A DNA stretch of 64,000 bases from Methylobacterium sp. 17Sr1-1 (GCF_003173775.1 NZ_CP029552.1:5539001-5603000); one strand, 5' to 3'. Positions 1 to 8,988 are shown, counted from the first letter of the stretch. Program-made: numbers and translations. Notes: generated by a model from the letters alone, not told the origin.

Positions 1-347
1 TGATGTCCGTGCTCCCCCACCCGCGACCTCATCCTGAGGTGTCTGGCGATCAAAGATCGCGAACGACGTGAGCCTCGAAGGAGGCCTCCAGAGATCTCAG
101 CGGGATCTGGAGGCCTCCTTCGAGGTCAGTCAATCGTCGATCGACTGACACCTCGGGATGAGGTCGTGGTTGGGATGAGGGGTGAGGACGCGGACGTCGG
201 GCGATCGGCGTCTGCCGTCCCCGCCAGGGTCCACATCCGAAACGGTTCCCATCCCGCACTGCGGCACAGGCGCGGTTGCGCGGGCGCGAGCGGGGCGGCA
301 CAGTGCGGCAGGCTCCCGGTTCGGCCGGACGATGAAGCGGTAGGGGT
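1..347. other. Intergenic region upstream of dacA
   Basis: No gene is supported here. The first half is filled by a nested palindromic repeat, listed separately. The rest, about 170-347, is the leader of the D,D-carboxypeptidase gene. Short reading frames in this stretch have no recognisable content. Confidence 0.6.
25..165. repeat. Nested palindromic repeat element
   Basis: The outer arms at 25-43 and 147-165 are inverted copies of GACCTCATCCTGAGGTGTC with a mismatch. An inner hairpin has 19-bp arms, CCTCGAAGGAGGCCTCCAG at 73-91 and its complement at 107-125. A diverged half copy lies in opposite orientation at about 45003-45069. The structure fits a dispersed palindromic or MITE-like intergenic repeat that folds into a long cruciform. 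Its function is unknown. Confidence 0.7.
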
Positions 348-1574
348 ATGCGTGTGATAGCGACCACCGGAGCGGGCAGGGCGCTCGCGCGCCGCGCCGC
401 GGGATTGGCTCTGGCAGCCCTCCTCGGCGCCGCCATGGCGGCCTCCGACGCCCGCGCGCAGGCCTTCCAGACCCTGGCGCCGCACGCGATCCTGATCGAC
501 GCCGATACCGGCGCGGTGCTGTTCGAGAAGGGGGCCGACGAGCCGTTCTCGCCTGCCAGCATGGCCAAGCTGATGACCGTCGAGGTGCTCTTCGACGAGA
601 TGCGCAAGGGCAAGCTCGGCCCCGACACCGAGTTCACCATCAGCGAGAATGCCTGGCGCCGCGGCGGCGCCGGCGGCGGCGGCTCGTCGATGTTCGCCCA
701 GCTCAACAGCAAGGTGAAGCTGCCCGACCTCCTGCGCGGCATCATCGTGCAGTCGGGCAACGACGCGGCGATCGCGGCGGCCGAGGGCGTCGCCGGCACC
801 GAGGACAACTTTTCCCAGATCATGAACCGGCACGCGAAGGAGATCGGGCTCGAGCGCTCGACCTTCCGCAACGCCACCGGCTACTCCGCCCCCGACCAGA
901 AGGTGACGGCCCGCGACCTCGCCAAGCTCGCCATCCACCTGATCGAGACCTATCCGGAGAACTACAAGCTCTTCGCCGAGCGCGAGTTCACCTGGAACAA
1001 GATCCGCCAGCAGAACCGCAACCCGCTGCTCACCCTCGACGTCGGCGCCGACGGGCTGAAGACCGGCTACCTCGAGGAATCCGGCTACGGCCTGACCGGC
1101 TCGGCGGTGCAGAACGGCCAGCGCCTAGTCCTGGTGGTGAGCGGCCTCAAGACCGCCCGCGACCGCGCCGCCGAGTCGCGCAAGCTGATCGAGTGGGGGT
1201 TCCGCGCCTTCGAGGCGCGCCAGGTCTTCAATGCCGGCGAGACCGTGGTGGAGGCCGAGACCTTCGGGGCCGAGAAGGGCCGGGTGCCCCTCGTCACGAA
1301 GAAGCCGGTGCGGCTGATGCTGCCGCGGGGCAACAGCGACCGGCTGGTGGCCCGCGCCACCTACCAGGGCCCGCTGACCGCCCCGGTGGAGGAGGGGCGC
1401 GAGGTCGGCCGGCTCAAGGTCACCCGCGGCGAGCAGGTGGTGCTCGACATGCCGCTCTACACCGCCGAGGCCGTGCCCGCCGGCACCATGACCCAGCGCG
1501 CCCTCGACGCGGCCATGGAGGTCGGCACCGGCTGGTTCCGCCAGGCCCTCGGCCGGATCACCAGCCGGTCGTGA
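348..1574 (+). CDS. dacA: D-alanyl-D-alanine carboxypeptidase (PBP5/6 family)
   Basis: This is a penicillin-binding protein of the PBP5/6 type, which trims the terminal D-alanine from peptidoglycan pentapeptides in the periplasm. All three signatures of the serine peptidase S11 family are present: SMAK at residues 71-74 with the nucleophile Ser71, SGN at 136-138 and KTG at 238-240. Residues 1-38 form a signal peptide ending near ARA-QA. A C-terminal PBP5-associated beta domain spans roughly 290-385, and the last 20 residues could be the amphipathic membrane anchor. At 408 residues the length is normal. Its TGA overlaps the GTG start of the downstream kinase gene, so the two are likely co-transcribed. 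The ATG at 348 gives a full signal peptide. Confidence 0.93.
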   Translation: MRVIATTGAGRALARRAAGLALAALLGAAMAASDARAQAFQTLAPHAILIDADTGAVLFEKGADEPFSPASMAKLMTVEVLFDEMRKGKLGPDTEFTISENAWRRGGAGGGGSSMFAQLNSKVKLPDLLRGIIVQSGNDAAIAAAEGVAGTEDNFSQIMNRHAKEIGLERSTFRNATGYSAPDQKVTARDLAKLAIHLIETYPENYKLFAEREFTWNKIRQQNRNPLLTLDVGADGLKTGYLEESGYGLTGSAVQNGQRLVLVVSGLKTARDRAAESRKLIEWGFRAFEARQVFNAGETVVEAETFGAEKGRVPLVTKKPVRLMLPRGNSDRLVARATYQGPLTAPVEEGREVGRLKVTRGEQVVLDMPLYTAEAVPAGTMTQRALDAAMEVGTGWFRQALGRITSRS

Positions 1575-2308
1575 GCGAGGCGTCCCCGACGGCCGCGACG
1601 GTCGACTCCCGACGCCCCGGCTGCTTCATCACCTTCGAGGGCGGCGAGGGCGCCGGCAAGTCGACCCAGATCGCCCGGGCCGCGGCCTGGCTGCGCGCCG
1701 ACGGCACGGCCAAGACCCACGAGACGGTGACCACCCGAGAGGTGGTGACCACCCGCGAGCCCGGCGGCTCGCCCCGGGCCGAGCGGATCCGCGCCGCGGT
1801 GCTGTCCGGCGTCGCCAAGCCCCACGGCCCCTTCGCCGAGGCGCTCCTGTTCGCCGCCGCCCGCCTCGACCACCTCGCGACCCTGATCCGCCCGAGCCTC
1901 GCCCGCGGCGCCGTCGTGCTGTGCGACCGCTTCAGCGACTCGACCCGGGCCTACCAGGGCGCCGCCGGCGGGCTCGAGCCCGAGACGCTGTCGGCCCTGG
2001 AGCGGGTGGTGGTCGGGACGACCCGGCCGGACCTGACCCTGATCCTCGACCTGCCCCCCGAGATCGGCCTCGCCCGGGCGCGCCAGCGCGGCCGCGCCGC
2101 CGCGAGCGGCCCCGACCGGTTCGAGGCCGAGGCCCTTGAGTTCCACGAACGCCTGCGGGCCGCCTTCCTCGCCATCGCCGAGGCCGAGCCGGCGCGCTGC
2201 GCGGTCATCGACGCGCAAGGCGCCCCCGACCGCGTCGCGCAGGCGATCCGCGCGGCGATCGCGGCCCGGCTGCCGCATCTCGTCCAGGACCGGTTCGATG
2301 CCGCCTGA
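1571..2308 (+). CDS. tmk: Thymidylate kinase
   Basis: This enzyme phosphorylates dTMP to dTDP in the cytoplasm for DNA synthesis. The P-loop GGEGAGKS is at residues 24-31, the DRFSDSTRAYQG segment carries the Asp-Arg motif, and the lid is Arg-rich. The GTG start at 1571 overlaps the dacA stop by 4 bp (GTGA), which fits translational coupling and removes a long spurious N-terminal extension. There is an oddity at 1727-1759: GTGACCACCCG(A/C)GAG occurs twice at an 18-bp period, so the normally single TTREPGG motif reads as a duplicated VTTRE. With 245 residues the protein is longer than typical homologues of about 210, owing to the N-terminal extension and this duplication. Confidence 0.92.
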   Translation: MSEASPTAATVDSRRPGCFITFEGGEGAGKSTQIARAAAWLRADGTAKTHETVTTREVVTTREPGGSPRAERIRAAVLSGVAKPHGPFAEALLFAAARLDHLATLIRPSLARGAVVLCDRFSDSTRAYQGAAGGLEPETLSALERVVVGTTRPDLTLILDLPPEIGLARARQRGRAAASGPDRFEAEALEFHERLRAAFLAIAEAEPARCAVIDAQGAPDRVAQAIRAAIAARLPHLVQDRFDAA

Positions 2309-3335
2309 CAAGGGAGACGACGGTCTCGAGCCGGGCGAGATCCCGGGCGTGCCGCGCCCGCGCGAGCGCCAGGACCTCCTCGGCCAGGAGGCGGCCGAGC
2401 GGGCTTTTCGCGAGGCGATCGGCGCCGGGCGGCTGCACCATGCCTGGCTCCTCGGCGGGCCGAAGGGCATCGGCAAGGCGACGCTCGCCTTCCGGGTCGC
2501 CCGCCACCTGCTCGCCCACGGCGACCGGGCCGGCCTGCCCGACAGCCTCGACCTGCCCCCCGGCCACCCGGTGGCGCGCCAGGTCGCGGGCCTCTCGCAT
2601 CCCAACCTCGTGCTCCTGCGGCGCCAGAAGGCGCCGGGCGCCAAGACCGTGCCGACCCAGATCGGCGTCGATGCGGCGCGGCGCGCGCTCCACCTCTTCG
2701 CCGAGACCTCGGCCGATGCGGGCTACCGGATCTGCATCGTCGACTGCGCCGACGAGTTGAACCTCGCCAGCGCCAACGCGCTCCTGAAGGTGATCGAGGA
2801 GCCGCCGCCGCGCTCGCTGTTCCTGATCGTCAGCCACGCCCCCGGACGCCTGCTGCCGACCATCCGCTCGCGCTGCCGGCGCCTAGCCCTCAAGCCGCTC
2901 CCGGCGGCTGAGGTGGCGCGGGTGCTGCGCGGCCTCGGGCCGGCCCAGGCCGGGGCCCCGCCGGAGCTGATCGAGCGGGCCGCCGCCTTGAGCGAGGGCT
3001 CGGTCGCCCGCGGCCTCGAACTCCTCGACCCCGACGCGATCGGGGTGGTCGACGAGGTCGAGGCCCTGCTCGACCAGGGCGACCGGCCGGACTGGCGCCG
3101 GGCCCTGCGGCTCGCCGAGCGGCTCGCCGGCCGCGAGGCCGACGCGCTCTACGCCACCGCCCTCGACACGGTGCAGCGCAGGCTCGCCGCCGAGATCGAG
3201 CGCCGCCAGGGCGAGCCGCCGTCCCGCCTCGCGGCCCTCGCCGACGCCGCCGAGCGCGCCGCGAAGGCCGCCCGGGAGGCGCAGGTCTACAACCTCGACC
3301 GGCGGCCGGTGGTGCTGTCGCTGTTCGGCGCCTGA
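2298..3335 (+). CDS. holB: DNA polymerase III subunit delta-prime
   Basis: This is the clamp-loader delta-prime subunit, a AAA+ fold protein that helps load the sliding clamp at the replication fork. It has the P-loop-like GGPKGIGKAT at residues 53-62, the segment ANALLKVIEEPP and the conserved SRC motif (TIRSRCRR). The ATG at 2298 overlaps the tmk stop by 11 bp. A tmk-holB pair is the usual arrangement in alphaproteobacteria. The C-terminal region is Ala/Arg-rich and contains the collar domain. The 345-residue length is normal. Confidence 0.92.
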   Translation: MPPDKGDDGLEPGEIPGVPRPRERQDLLGQEAAERAFREAIGAGRLHHAWLLGGPKGIGKATLAFRVARHLLAHGDRAGLPDSLDLPPGHPVARQVAGLSHPNLVLLRRQKAPGAKTVPTQIGVDAARRALHLFAETSADAGYRICIVDCADELNLASANALLKVIEEPPPRSLFLIVSHAPGRLLPTIRSRCRRLALKPLPAAEVARVLRGLGPAQAGAPPELIERAAALSEGSVARGLELLDPDAIGVVDEVEALLDQGDRPDWRRALRLAERLAGREADALYATALDTVQRRLAAEIERRQGEPPSRLAALADAAERAAKAAREAQVYNLDRRPVVLSLFGA

Positions 3336-3339
3336 CGCC

Positions 3340-4212
3340 GTGCGCCTCTTCCCGCTCTCCGACCTGCACCTGGAGCGCCGGCCGCTCGCCGCCGTGCCGG
3401 CCCCGACGCAGCCCTTCGACCTCCTGGTCTGCGCCGGCGACGTCTGGGAGGGCGAGCCGGAGCGGGGGCTCGCCGCGCTCCTCCACCTCGCCGGCGAGCG
3501 GCCCGTGGTGCTGGTGCCGGGCAACCACGAGCGTTACGCGCCGTCGGGCGATCCCCGCACCGCCCCGGAGCTGCTGGCGGCGCTGGCGGACGGGGCGGCG
3601 GCGGTCAACCGCGCGGCCGGCCGCGAGCAGGTGGCGCTGCTCCAGGACGGCGAGGCGCGCGTGATCGGCGGCGTGCGCTTCGTCGGCGCGACGCTGTGGA
3701 GCGACTGGCGCCTCGCCGGGCGCTGGCTCGCGGCGGACGCGCCGGACCGGCCCGCCGACCCGGTCGCGTACGCCGCCGCCCGCATGACCGATCCGGCGAC
3801 CGGCTCGCGCGAGTACCGGGCGATCCGCCAGGGGGACGGCACGCCCTGGACGCCGCAGGCCGCGATGGCGGCCCACGCGGCCGACCGGGCCGCGGTGACG
3901 GCGGCCCTCGCCCGGCCGCATCCGGGCCCGACCGTCGCGGTCACCCACCACCCGCCTCTCCCTGAGGCCGCCGACCGCTACCGCGACGCGCCCGGCGTGC
4001 CCTGGTGGGTGCCGGCCTTCTACGCCACGACGCTGCTCGCCGACCTGGCCGACGCCCACCGGCCGGCCCTCTGGATCTCCGGCCACTTCCATGCCGGCCA
4101 CGACCTCCGGCTCCACGGCACGCGCTGCCTCGCCAACCCGGTCGAGGGCCGGACCTTCGATCCCGGGCTGGTGGCGGAGGTTTCGGCCCGAGGACCTACC
4201 GGTCGTACTTGA
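3340..4212 (+). CDS. Calcineurin-like metallophosphoesterase
   Basis: The metal-binding motifs of the calcineurin-like phosphoesterase fold appear in order: DLH at residues 8-10, GDVW, GNHE, HHPP and GHFH near the C-terminus. The protein should therefore be a di-metal hydrolase, but the substrate cannot be told from sequence. It starts with GTG five bases after the holB stop, suggesting it belongs to the dacA-tmk-holB operon. Its 3' end overlaps the convergent pterin dehydratase gene by 17 bp. There is no signal peptide, so a cytoplasmic location is expected. Confidence 0.85.
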   Translation: MRLFPLSDLHLERRPLAAVPAPTQPFDLLVCAGDVWEGEPERGLAALLHLAGERPVVLVPGNHERYAPSGDPRTAPELLAALADGAAAVNRAAGREQVALLQDGEARVIGGVRFVGATLWSDWRLAGRWLAADAPDRPADPVAYAAARMTDPATGSREYRAIRQGDGTPWTPQAAMAAHAADRAAVTAALARPHPGPTVAVTHHPPLPEAADRYRDAPGVPWWVPAFYATTLLADLADAHRPALWISGHFHAGHDLRLHGTRCLANPVEGRTFDPGLVAEVSARGPTGRT

Positions 4213-4564
4213 TGTAGGCGAAGCGCGGGTCGCTCGGCGTGCCCTCCAGGGCGCCGCCCTCCAGCCCCGGCTGCCAGCCGACCACCTCCTCGATCTTGCG
4301 GGCGAGGGCGAAGTCCTTCTCGGTCAGGCCCTTGGCGGAGTGGGTGGTCAGCCGCACCTCGACCCAGGCGTAGGAGGCGGTGAGGTCCGGGTGGTGCCAG
4401 GCCGCCTCGGCGAGGTGGCCGACGGTGTTGATCACCATCAGGGTGCCCTTCCAGCCGTTCGTCCGGTAGGTGCGGGTGATCCAGCCGTCGGCGTGCTGCC
4501 AGGCCGGCAGGTCGGCGAGGCGCGCGGCGATCACGTCGGGCTTGAGAACGTCGTCCCTCGGCAT
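4196..4564 (-). CDS. phhB: 4a-hydroxytetrahydrobiopterin dehydratase
   Basis: This is a pterin-4a-carbinolamine dehydratase, which recycles oxidised pterin cofactor after aromatic amino acid hydroxylation. At 122 residues it has the family core: EAAWHHPDL with the active-site HHP, then YAWVEVRLTTHSAKGLTEKD and an amphipathic C-terminal helix. No phenylalanine hydroxylase gene is visible in the window, so a role in molybdopterin metabolism or as a regulatory cofactor is also possible. The chosen start is the ATG whose complement ends at 4564. The upstream extension of this frame has no family similarity. The gene is convergent with the phosphoesterase gene. Confidence 0.9.
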   Translation of the reverse strand: MPRDDVLKPDVIAARLADLPAWQHADGWITRTYRTNGWKGTLMVINTVGHLAEAAWHHPDLTASYAWVEVRLTTHSAKGLTEKDFALARKIEEVVGWQPGLEGGALEGTPSDPRFAYIKYDR

Positions 4565-4766
4565 GGCGTCCCTCTCCCTTGGAACCCGCCCGACGATAGT
4601 ACAAGTGACCACGGCAGCGGGTCCGCCCAGGGTGCGGCCTCGCACCTCCGTGCGCAAGCGGTGGACGCCGCCGGTCCCGCCGCCTACCTCTGAGGGGCGA
4701 CAGGACCGGGAGAACCGGCCGGGTGAACGAGGCCGGGCGCGAGCCGGGCAACAGGGAGAGGCGCCC

Positions 4767-5777
4767 ATGCTCTCACGGCGCGGATTGATGGCGGCGGCCG
4801 GGCTGTGGCCGATCGCGCAGCTCCGTCCCGCCGGAGCGCAGACCGCCACCCCGCGGGCTTCCACGGCCTCCAGCCTGAAGGTCGGGCTCCTGCCGTTCGG
4901 CACCGTCGCCTGGGAGGCGGCGGTCATCAAGGCGGAAGGGATCGACGCGGCGGAGGGGCTGTCGCTCGAAGGCGTGCGCCTCGCCGGGAGCGACGCCGCC
5001 CGCATCGCCTTCCAGGGCGGCCAGGTCGATACCATCGTGTCGGACCTGCTCTGGGCCGCGCGCCTGCGGGCGGAGGGGCGGGCGGTGAAGTTCCTGCCCT
5101 ATTCCTCCACCGAGGGCGCCCTGATGGTGCCGGGGACCAGCTCCCTCGCCACGGTCGCCGGCCTCGCGGGCAAGCGCCTCGGGGTGGCGGGGGGGCCGCT
5201 CGACAAGAACTGGCTGCTCCTGCGGGCGCGGGCCCGCGAGAAGGACGGGCTCGACCTCGAGCGCGAGGCGAAACCCGTCTTCGGCGCGCCGCCGCTCCTG
5301 ATGCGCAAGCTCGAAGCGGGCGAGCTCGACGCCGCGCTGCTGTACTGGACCTTCTGCGCCCGGCTCGAGGCGCGGGGCTTCCGCCGCCTGATCGGCGCCG
5401 ACGGCATCGCCGCCTCGTTCGGGGTCGAGGGGCCGATCGCGCTCCTCGGCTACGTCTTCGACGAGGCCCTGCTGCAGCGCGAGCCCCGCACGGTCGCGGG
5501 CTTCGCCCGCGCCTCGGCCCGGGCCAAGCAGGCGCTGGCGGCCGGGGAGTCGGCCTGGACGTCCGTTCGCCCGCTGATGGCGGCGGAGGACGAGGCGACC
5601 TACGCCACGCTCAAGCGCGCCTTCCTGGAGGGCATCCCGCACCGGAAAGCCGCCGCCGAGCGGGCGGATGCCGAGCGCCTCTACGCGGTGCTGGCGCGGC
5701 TCGGCGGCGAGCGCCTGGTGGGCGCGGCCGCGACCCTGCCGGAGGGGCTGTACTGGGACGGCGGGCCGAATGGCTGA
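4767..5777 (+). CDS. ABC transporter periplasmic substrate-binding protein (SsuA/NMT1-like)
   Basis: This is the solute-binding component of a three-gene importer. The first 25 residues form a twin-arginine-like signal (SRRGLMAAAG) ending near AGAQ. The mature part resembles the aliphatic sulfonate/nitrate/thiamine-precursor binding family, with VGLLPFGTVAWE, then GKRLGVAGG and GAPPLLMRKLEAGELDAAL. The ligand cannot be assigned. The permease and ATPase genes follow at once, in the order binding protein-permease-ATPase. The start was chosen for the signal peptide and the AGGGAGAGG ribosome site just upstream. Confidence 0.85.
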   Translation: MLSRRGLMAAAGLWPIAQLRPAGAQTATPRASTASSLKVGLLPFGTVAWEAAVIKAEGIDAAEGLSLEGVRLAGSDAARIAFQGGQVDTIVSDLLWAARLRAEGRAVKFLPYSSTEGALMVPGTSSLATVAGLAGKRLGVAGGPLDKNWLLLRARAREKDGLDLEREAKPVFGAPPLLMRKLEAGELDAALLYWTFCARLEARGFRRLIGADGIAASFGVEGPIALLGYVFDEALLQREPRTVAGFARASARAKQALAAGESAWTSVRPLMAAEDEATYATLKRAFLEGIPHRKAAAERADAERLYAVLARLGGERLVGAAATLPEGLYWDGGPNG

Positions 5778-5804
5778 GCCGCCCCCGCGCGCGTCGACCG
5801 CCTG

Positions 5805-6539
5805 ATGGCCCTCATCGCCCGCCTCGGCTCGGTCGCTCTCCTCGTCGTGATCTGGTGGCTCGCGAGCCGCACCACCGACCCCCGCACCCTGCCGTCGCCG
5901 GAGGCGGTGGCGGCGTTCGTGGGGCGGGAGGCGGCCTCGGGCGACCTCCTGCGCAACATCGGCATCACGCTCTGGCGGGTCGCGGCCTCGTTCTGCCTCG
6001 CCATGGCGACGGGGGCTTTGCTCGGCATCGCGCTCGGCCGCTCGCGGGCCGCCGACCGGCTCCTCGACACGCCGCTCCTCGTGCTGCTCAACACCCCGGC
6101 CCTGGTCATCACCGTGCTGGCCTACATCTGGCTCGGCCTGACCGAGACCGCGGCGATCCTGGCGGTGGCGCTGAACAAGATGCCGAACGTGGCGGTGATC
6201 CTGCGCGAGGGCGCCCGCGGGCTCGACCCGGGCCTGGAAGAGATGGCGCAGGCCTTCCGCTACGACCGCCGCACCTGGATCCGCCACGTGCTCCTGCCCC
6301 AGCTCGTGCCCTTCGCGGTGGCGGCGGCGCGCTCCGGGATCTCGCTCGCCTGGAAGATCGTGCTGGTGGTCGAGCTGCTCGGCCGTCCGAACGGCGTCGG
6401 CTACGCCATCTCGTACTACTTCCAGCTCTTCGACGTCGCGGCGCTGATCGGCTACAGTCTCGTGTTCAGCGCCGTGATGCTGGCGGTCGACGTCCTGCTG
6501 CTCCAGCCCCTCGACGCCCATGCCCGCCGCTGGCGATAA
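5805..6539 (+). CDS. ABC transporter permease (SsuC/TauC-like)
   Basis: This integral membrane subunit of the importer has about six hydrophobic segments. It carries the cytoplasmic coupling-helix motif EEMAQAFRYDRRTWIRHVLLP, equivalent to the EAA loop of the nitrate/sulfonate/taurine permease family. The 244-residue length is usual. It lies 28 bp behind the binding-protein gene, and its end overlaps the ATPase gene by 20 bp, so the three subunits are almost certainly translated from one message. Confidence 0.88.
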   Translation: MALIARLGSVALLVVIWWLASRTTDPRTLPSPEAVAAFVGREAASGDLLRNIGITLWRVAASFCLAMATGALLGIALGRSRAADRLLDTPLLVLLNTPALVITVLAYIWLGLTETAAILAVALNKMPNVAVILREGARGLDPGLEEMAQAFRYDRRTWIRHVLLPQLVPFAVAAARSGISLAWKIVLVVELLGRPNGVGYAISYYFQLFDVAALIGYSLVFSAVMLAVDVLLLQPLDAHARRWR

Positions 6540-7305
6540 AACCTCCGCCGCTGGCGCCGACCTCCGCCGCGAGGCGGCCGCCCCGATCCTCACCCTGGCA
6601 ATCCGCCGCAAGGTCTACCGCCCGGACAGGTCCGAGCCGGTCGAGGCGGTGCGCGACCTCGGCCTCACGGTCCGGGCGGCCGAGACCCTGTGCCTGATCG
6701 GCCCGTCGGGGGCGGGCAAGACCACGACCCTGCGCATCCTGCTCGGCCTCGACCGCGACTTCGAGGGAAGCCTCGCCACCCGCCCGGACTTGCGCATCGG
6801 CATGGTGTTCCAGGAGCCGCGGCTCCTGCCCTGGCGGACCGTCGAGGAGAACGTGCGCCTGTCCCTGCCGCGAGCCGAGCGCGGGCAGCCCCTCGACGCG
6901 CTGTTCGAGGAACTGGGTCTCACGGCCTGGCGCGGGCGCTATCCCCGGGCTTTGTCGCTCGGCATGGCCCGCCGGGTCGCGCTCGCCCGGGCGCTGGCGC
7001 TCGCCCCCGGCCTCCTCGTCCTCGACGAGCCCTTCGTCTCCCTCGACGACGCGGCGGCAGCCGGTCTGCGCGCCGCGGTGTTCGGCAGCGCGGCCTCGCG
7101 CGGCGCGGCGGTGCTGATGGTGACCCACAACGTGCCCGAGGCCCTGGCGGTGGCCGACCGGCTGCTGCTCCTCTCCGGCCGGCCGGCGAGCCTGGTGGCG
7201 GAGGTGCCGATCCGGACGCCGAAGGAAGAGCGCGACCGGGACTGGATCGAGGCGATGCGGCGGGACCTCGCGGCGCGCTACCCGAAGACGGTGGCGGAGG
7301 GGTGA
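6520..7305 (+). CDS. ABC transporter ATP-binding protein with atypical signature motif
   Basis: This is the nucleotide-binding subunit of the preceding importer. It has the Walker A GPSGAGKTT, the Q-loop FQEPRLLPW, Walker B LLVLDEPF and the H-loop VTHN. The signature motif reads LSLGMARR, where relatives have LSGGM(R/K)QR, so the first signature glycine is replaced by leucine. The N-terminal 35 residues are extended before the first beta strand. Overlap with the permease gene fits coupled translation. It could still be active, because the second glycine and the following basic residues are kept. Confidence 0.88.
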   Translation: MPAAGDKTSAAGADLRREAAAPILTLAIRRKVYRPDRSEPVEAVRDLGLTVRAAETLCLIGPSGAGKTTTLRILLGLDRDFEGSLATRPDLRIGMVFQEPRLLPWRTVEENVRLSLPRAERGQPLDALFEELGLTAWRGRYPRALSLGMARRVALARALALAPGLLVLDEPFVSLDDAAAAGLRAAVFGSAASRGAAVLMVTHNVPEALAVADRLLLLSGRPASLVAEVPIRTPKEERDRDWIEAMRRDLAARYPKTVAEG

Positions 7306-7401
7306 GCCGGAGCGGGCGGGGGTTGCGCCGGGATCGCTCCTCGCACGCCGCCCCGCCTGCTACAGCCTCGGACAAACCATAACCGAGTCGAGGAAACGCC
7401 C

Positions 7402-8628
7402 GTGCCGACCCGCCCGCTGCCCGCCGACGGCCTCGATTCCGCCGCCGCCTGGCGCCGCCTCGTCGTCTCCGTGCTGCTGACCACCATCGGGGGCGTCGGC
7501 ATGTGGTCGGTGGTGGTGGTGCTGCCCGCCGTGCAGGCGGAGTTCGGCGCCGCCCGCGGGGCCGCCGCCTTGCCCTACACCCTCACCATGGTCGGCTTCG
7601 CCTTCGGCGGCGTGCTGATGGGGCGGCTCGCCGACCGGTTCGGCATCCTGGCGCCGCTGGTGCTCGGCGGCCTCTGCCTGTTCCTCGGCTACGGCGCCAC
7701 CGCGCTCTCGACGAGCCTGTGGCAGTTCGCGCTCGCGCACGGGATCCTGATCGGGCTGCTCGGCTCCTCCGCCGCCTTCGGGCCCCTGATGGCCGACATC
7801 TCGCTGTGGTTCGCCCGCCGGCGCGGCATCGCGGTCTCGGTCTGCGCCGCGGGCAACTACCTCGCCGGCACCCTGTGGCCGCCGCTGGTCCAGCACGCGG
7901 TCTCGGCCTGGGGCTGGCGCGCCACGCAAGCCGGTATCGGCCTGTTCTGCCTCGCCACCATGCTGCCGCTGGCGCTGCTGATGCGCGCCCGCCCGCCGGC
8001 CGCGACCGTCGATCGGGGCGAGGCGGCGGGGGGCGGCACCCTCGGCCTGCCGCCGACCATGCTCCAGGGCCTGCTCGTGGTGGCGGGGCTGGCCTGCTGC
8101 GTCGCCATGTCGATGCCGCAGGTCCACATCGTCGCCTATTGCGGCGATCTCGGCTACGGCGTCGCCCGCGGCGCCGAGATGCTGTCCCTGATGCTGGGCT
8201 TCGGCATCGTCAGCCGGGTCGCCTCCGGCTTCCTCGCCGACCGGATCGGCGGGCTGCCGACGCTCCTCGTCGGCTCGGTGCTCCAGGGCGTGGCGCTCCT
8301 CCTCTACCTCGCCTTCGACGGGCTGACCTCGCTCTACGTGATCTCGGCCCTGTTCGGCCTGTTCCAGGGCGGCATCGTGCCGGCCTACGCGATCATCGTG
8401 CGCGAGCTGTTTCCGGCGAGCGAGGCCGGCGGCCGGGTCGGCATCGTCATCATGGCGACCCTGTTCGGCATGGCGCTCGGCGGCTGGCTGTCGGGCGTGA
8501 TCTTCGACCTCACCGGCTCCTACGCGGCGGCCTTCGCCAACGGGGTCGGCTGGAACCTGCTCAACGTCGCCATCAGCCTGTGGCTGGTGCAGCGCCGGGC
8601 CGGGCAGGGGCGGGCGCTGCCGGCCTGA
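7402..8628 (+). CDS. MFS transporter (monocarboxylate/oxalate-like)
   Basis: This 408-residue major facilitator has twelve predicted membrane segments. The loop 2-3 motif GRLADRFG is present, repeated in the second half as SGFLADRIGG. The overall pattern resembles the OFA/monocarboxylate-porter branch, with FARRRGIAVSVCAAGNYLAG after helix 4. The substrate is unknown. The start is a GTG preceded by GAGGAAACGCC. The gene stands alone, about 100 bp after the ABC importer. Confidence 0.85.
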   Translation: MPTRPLPADGLDSAAAWRRLVVSVLLTTIGGVGMWSVVVVLPAVQAEFGAARGAAALPYTLTMVGFAFGGVLMGRLADRFGILAPLVLGGLCLFLGYGATALSTSLWQFALAHGILIGLLGSSAAFGPLMADISLWFARRRGIAVSVCAAGNYLAGTLWPPLVQHAVSAWGWRATQAGIGLFCLATMLPLALLMRARPPAATVDRGEAAGGGTLGLPPTMLQGLLVVAGLACCVAMSMPQVHIVAYCGDLGYGVARGAEMLSLMLGFGIVSRVASGFLADRIGGLPTLLVGSVLQGVALLLYLAFDGLTSLYVISALFGLFQGGIVPAYAIIVRELFPASEAGGRVGIVIMATLFGMALGGWLSGVIFDLTGSYAAAFANGVGWNLLNVAISLWLVQRRAGQGRALPA

Positions 8629-8988
8629 CGGCGGATCGGGCCCAAGGGCCGAGCCAAGCCCAAGACCGGGCACAGTGGAAGCCCGGCTCGTCTGGCCGAC
8701 GCTGCGGCAGGAACCCGCCGGCACTTCGTCCGTTTGCAGTACGTCGCAGTCATGGTGAAACAGGATACCAATCGAGAGCCGGTTCGGTACGGCCACTCCG
8801 GCAGTTCGCCGCCGTGGTGCGGAATGTCACCGCGGCGTCGCGCCCGCGTGTTTACCGTTTTCGCAACGGACACGCTTGTCCGACGCAACTCTTCGGGCGC
8901 TCGCGACTTATCCATGGCAAGAGAGAGCGGTCCAGAGCCATTTCGCCGGACGTTGCCGCTCGGCATTCAACCGATGGGATCACCGACC
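8629..8988. other. Intergenic region without recognised content
   Basis: About 360 bp between the MFS gene and a small secreted protein. A short hairpin, CCGGGC at 8666-8671 pairing with GCCCGG at 8681-8686, may be a weak terminator for the MFS gene. It lacks a clear T tract. Nothing else is recognised. Confidence 0.5.

Noticed and set aside
4773..6611. Long minus-strand frame opposite the ABC importer genes
   Set aside because: It is a high-GC antisense shadow, rich in Arg, Gly, Ala and His with no motif, while the plus strand has intact family domains.
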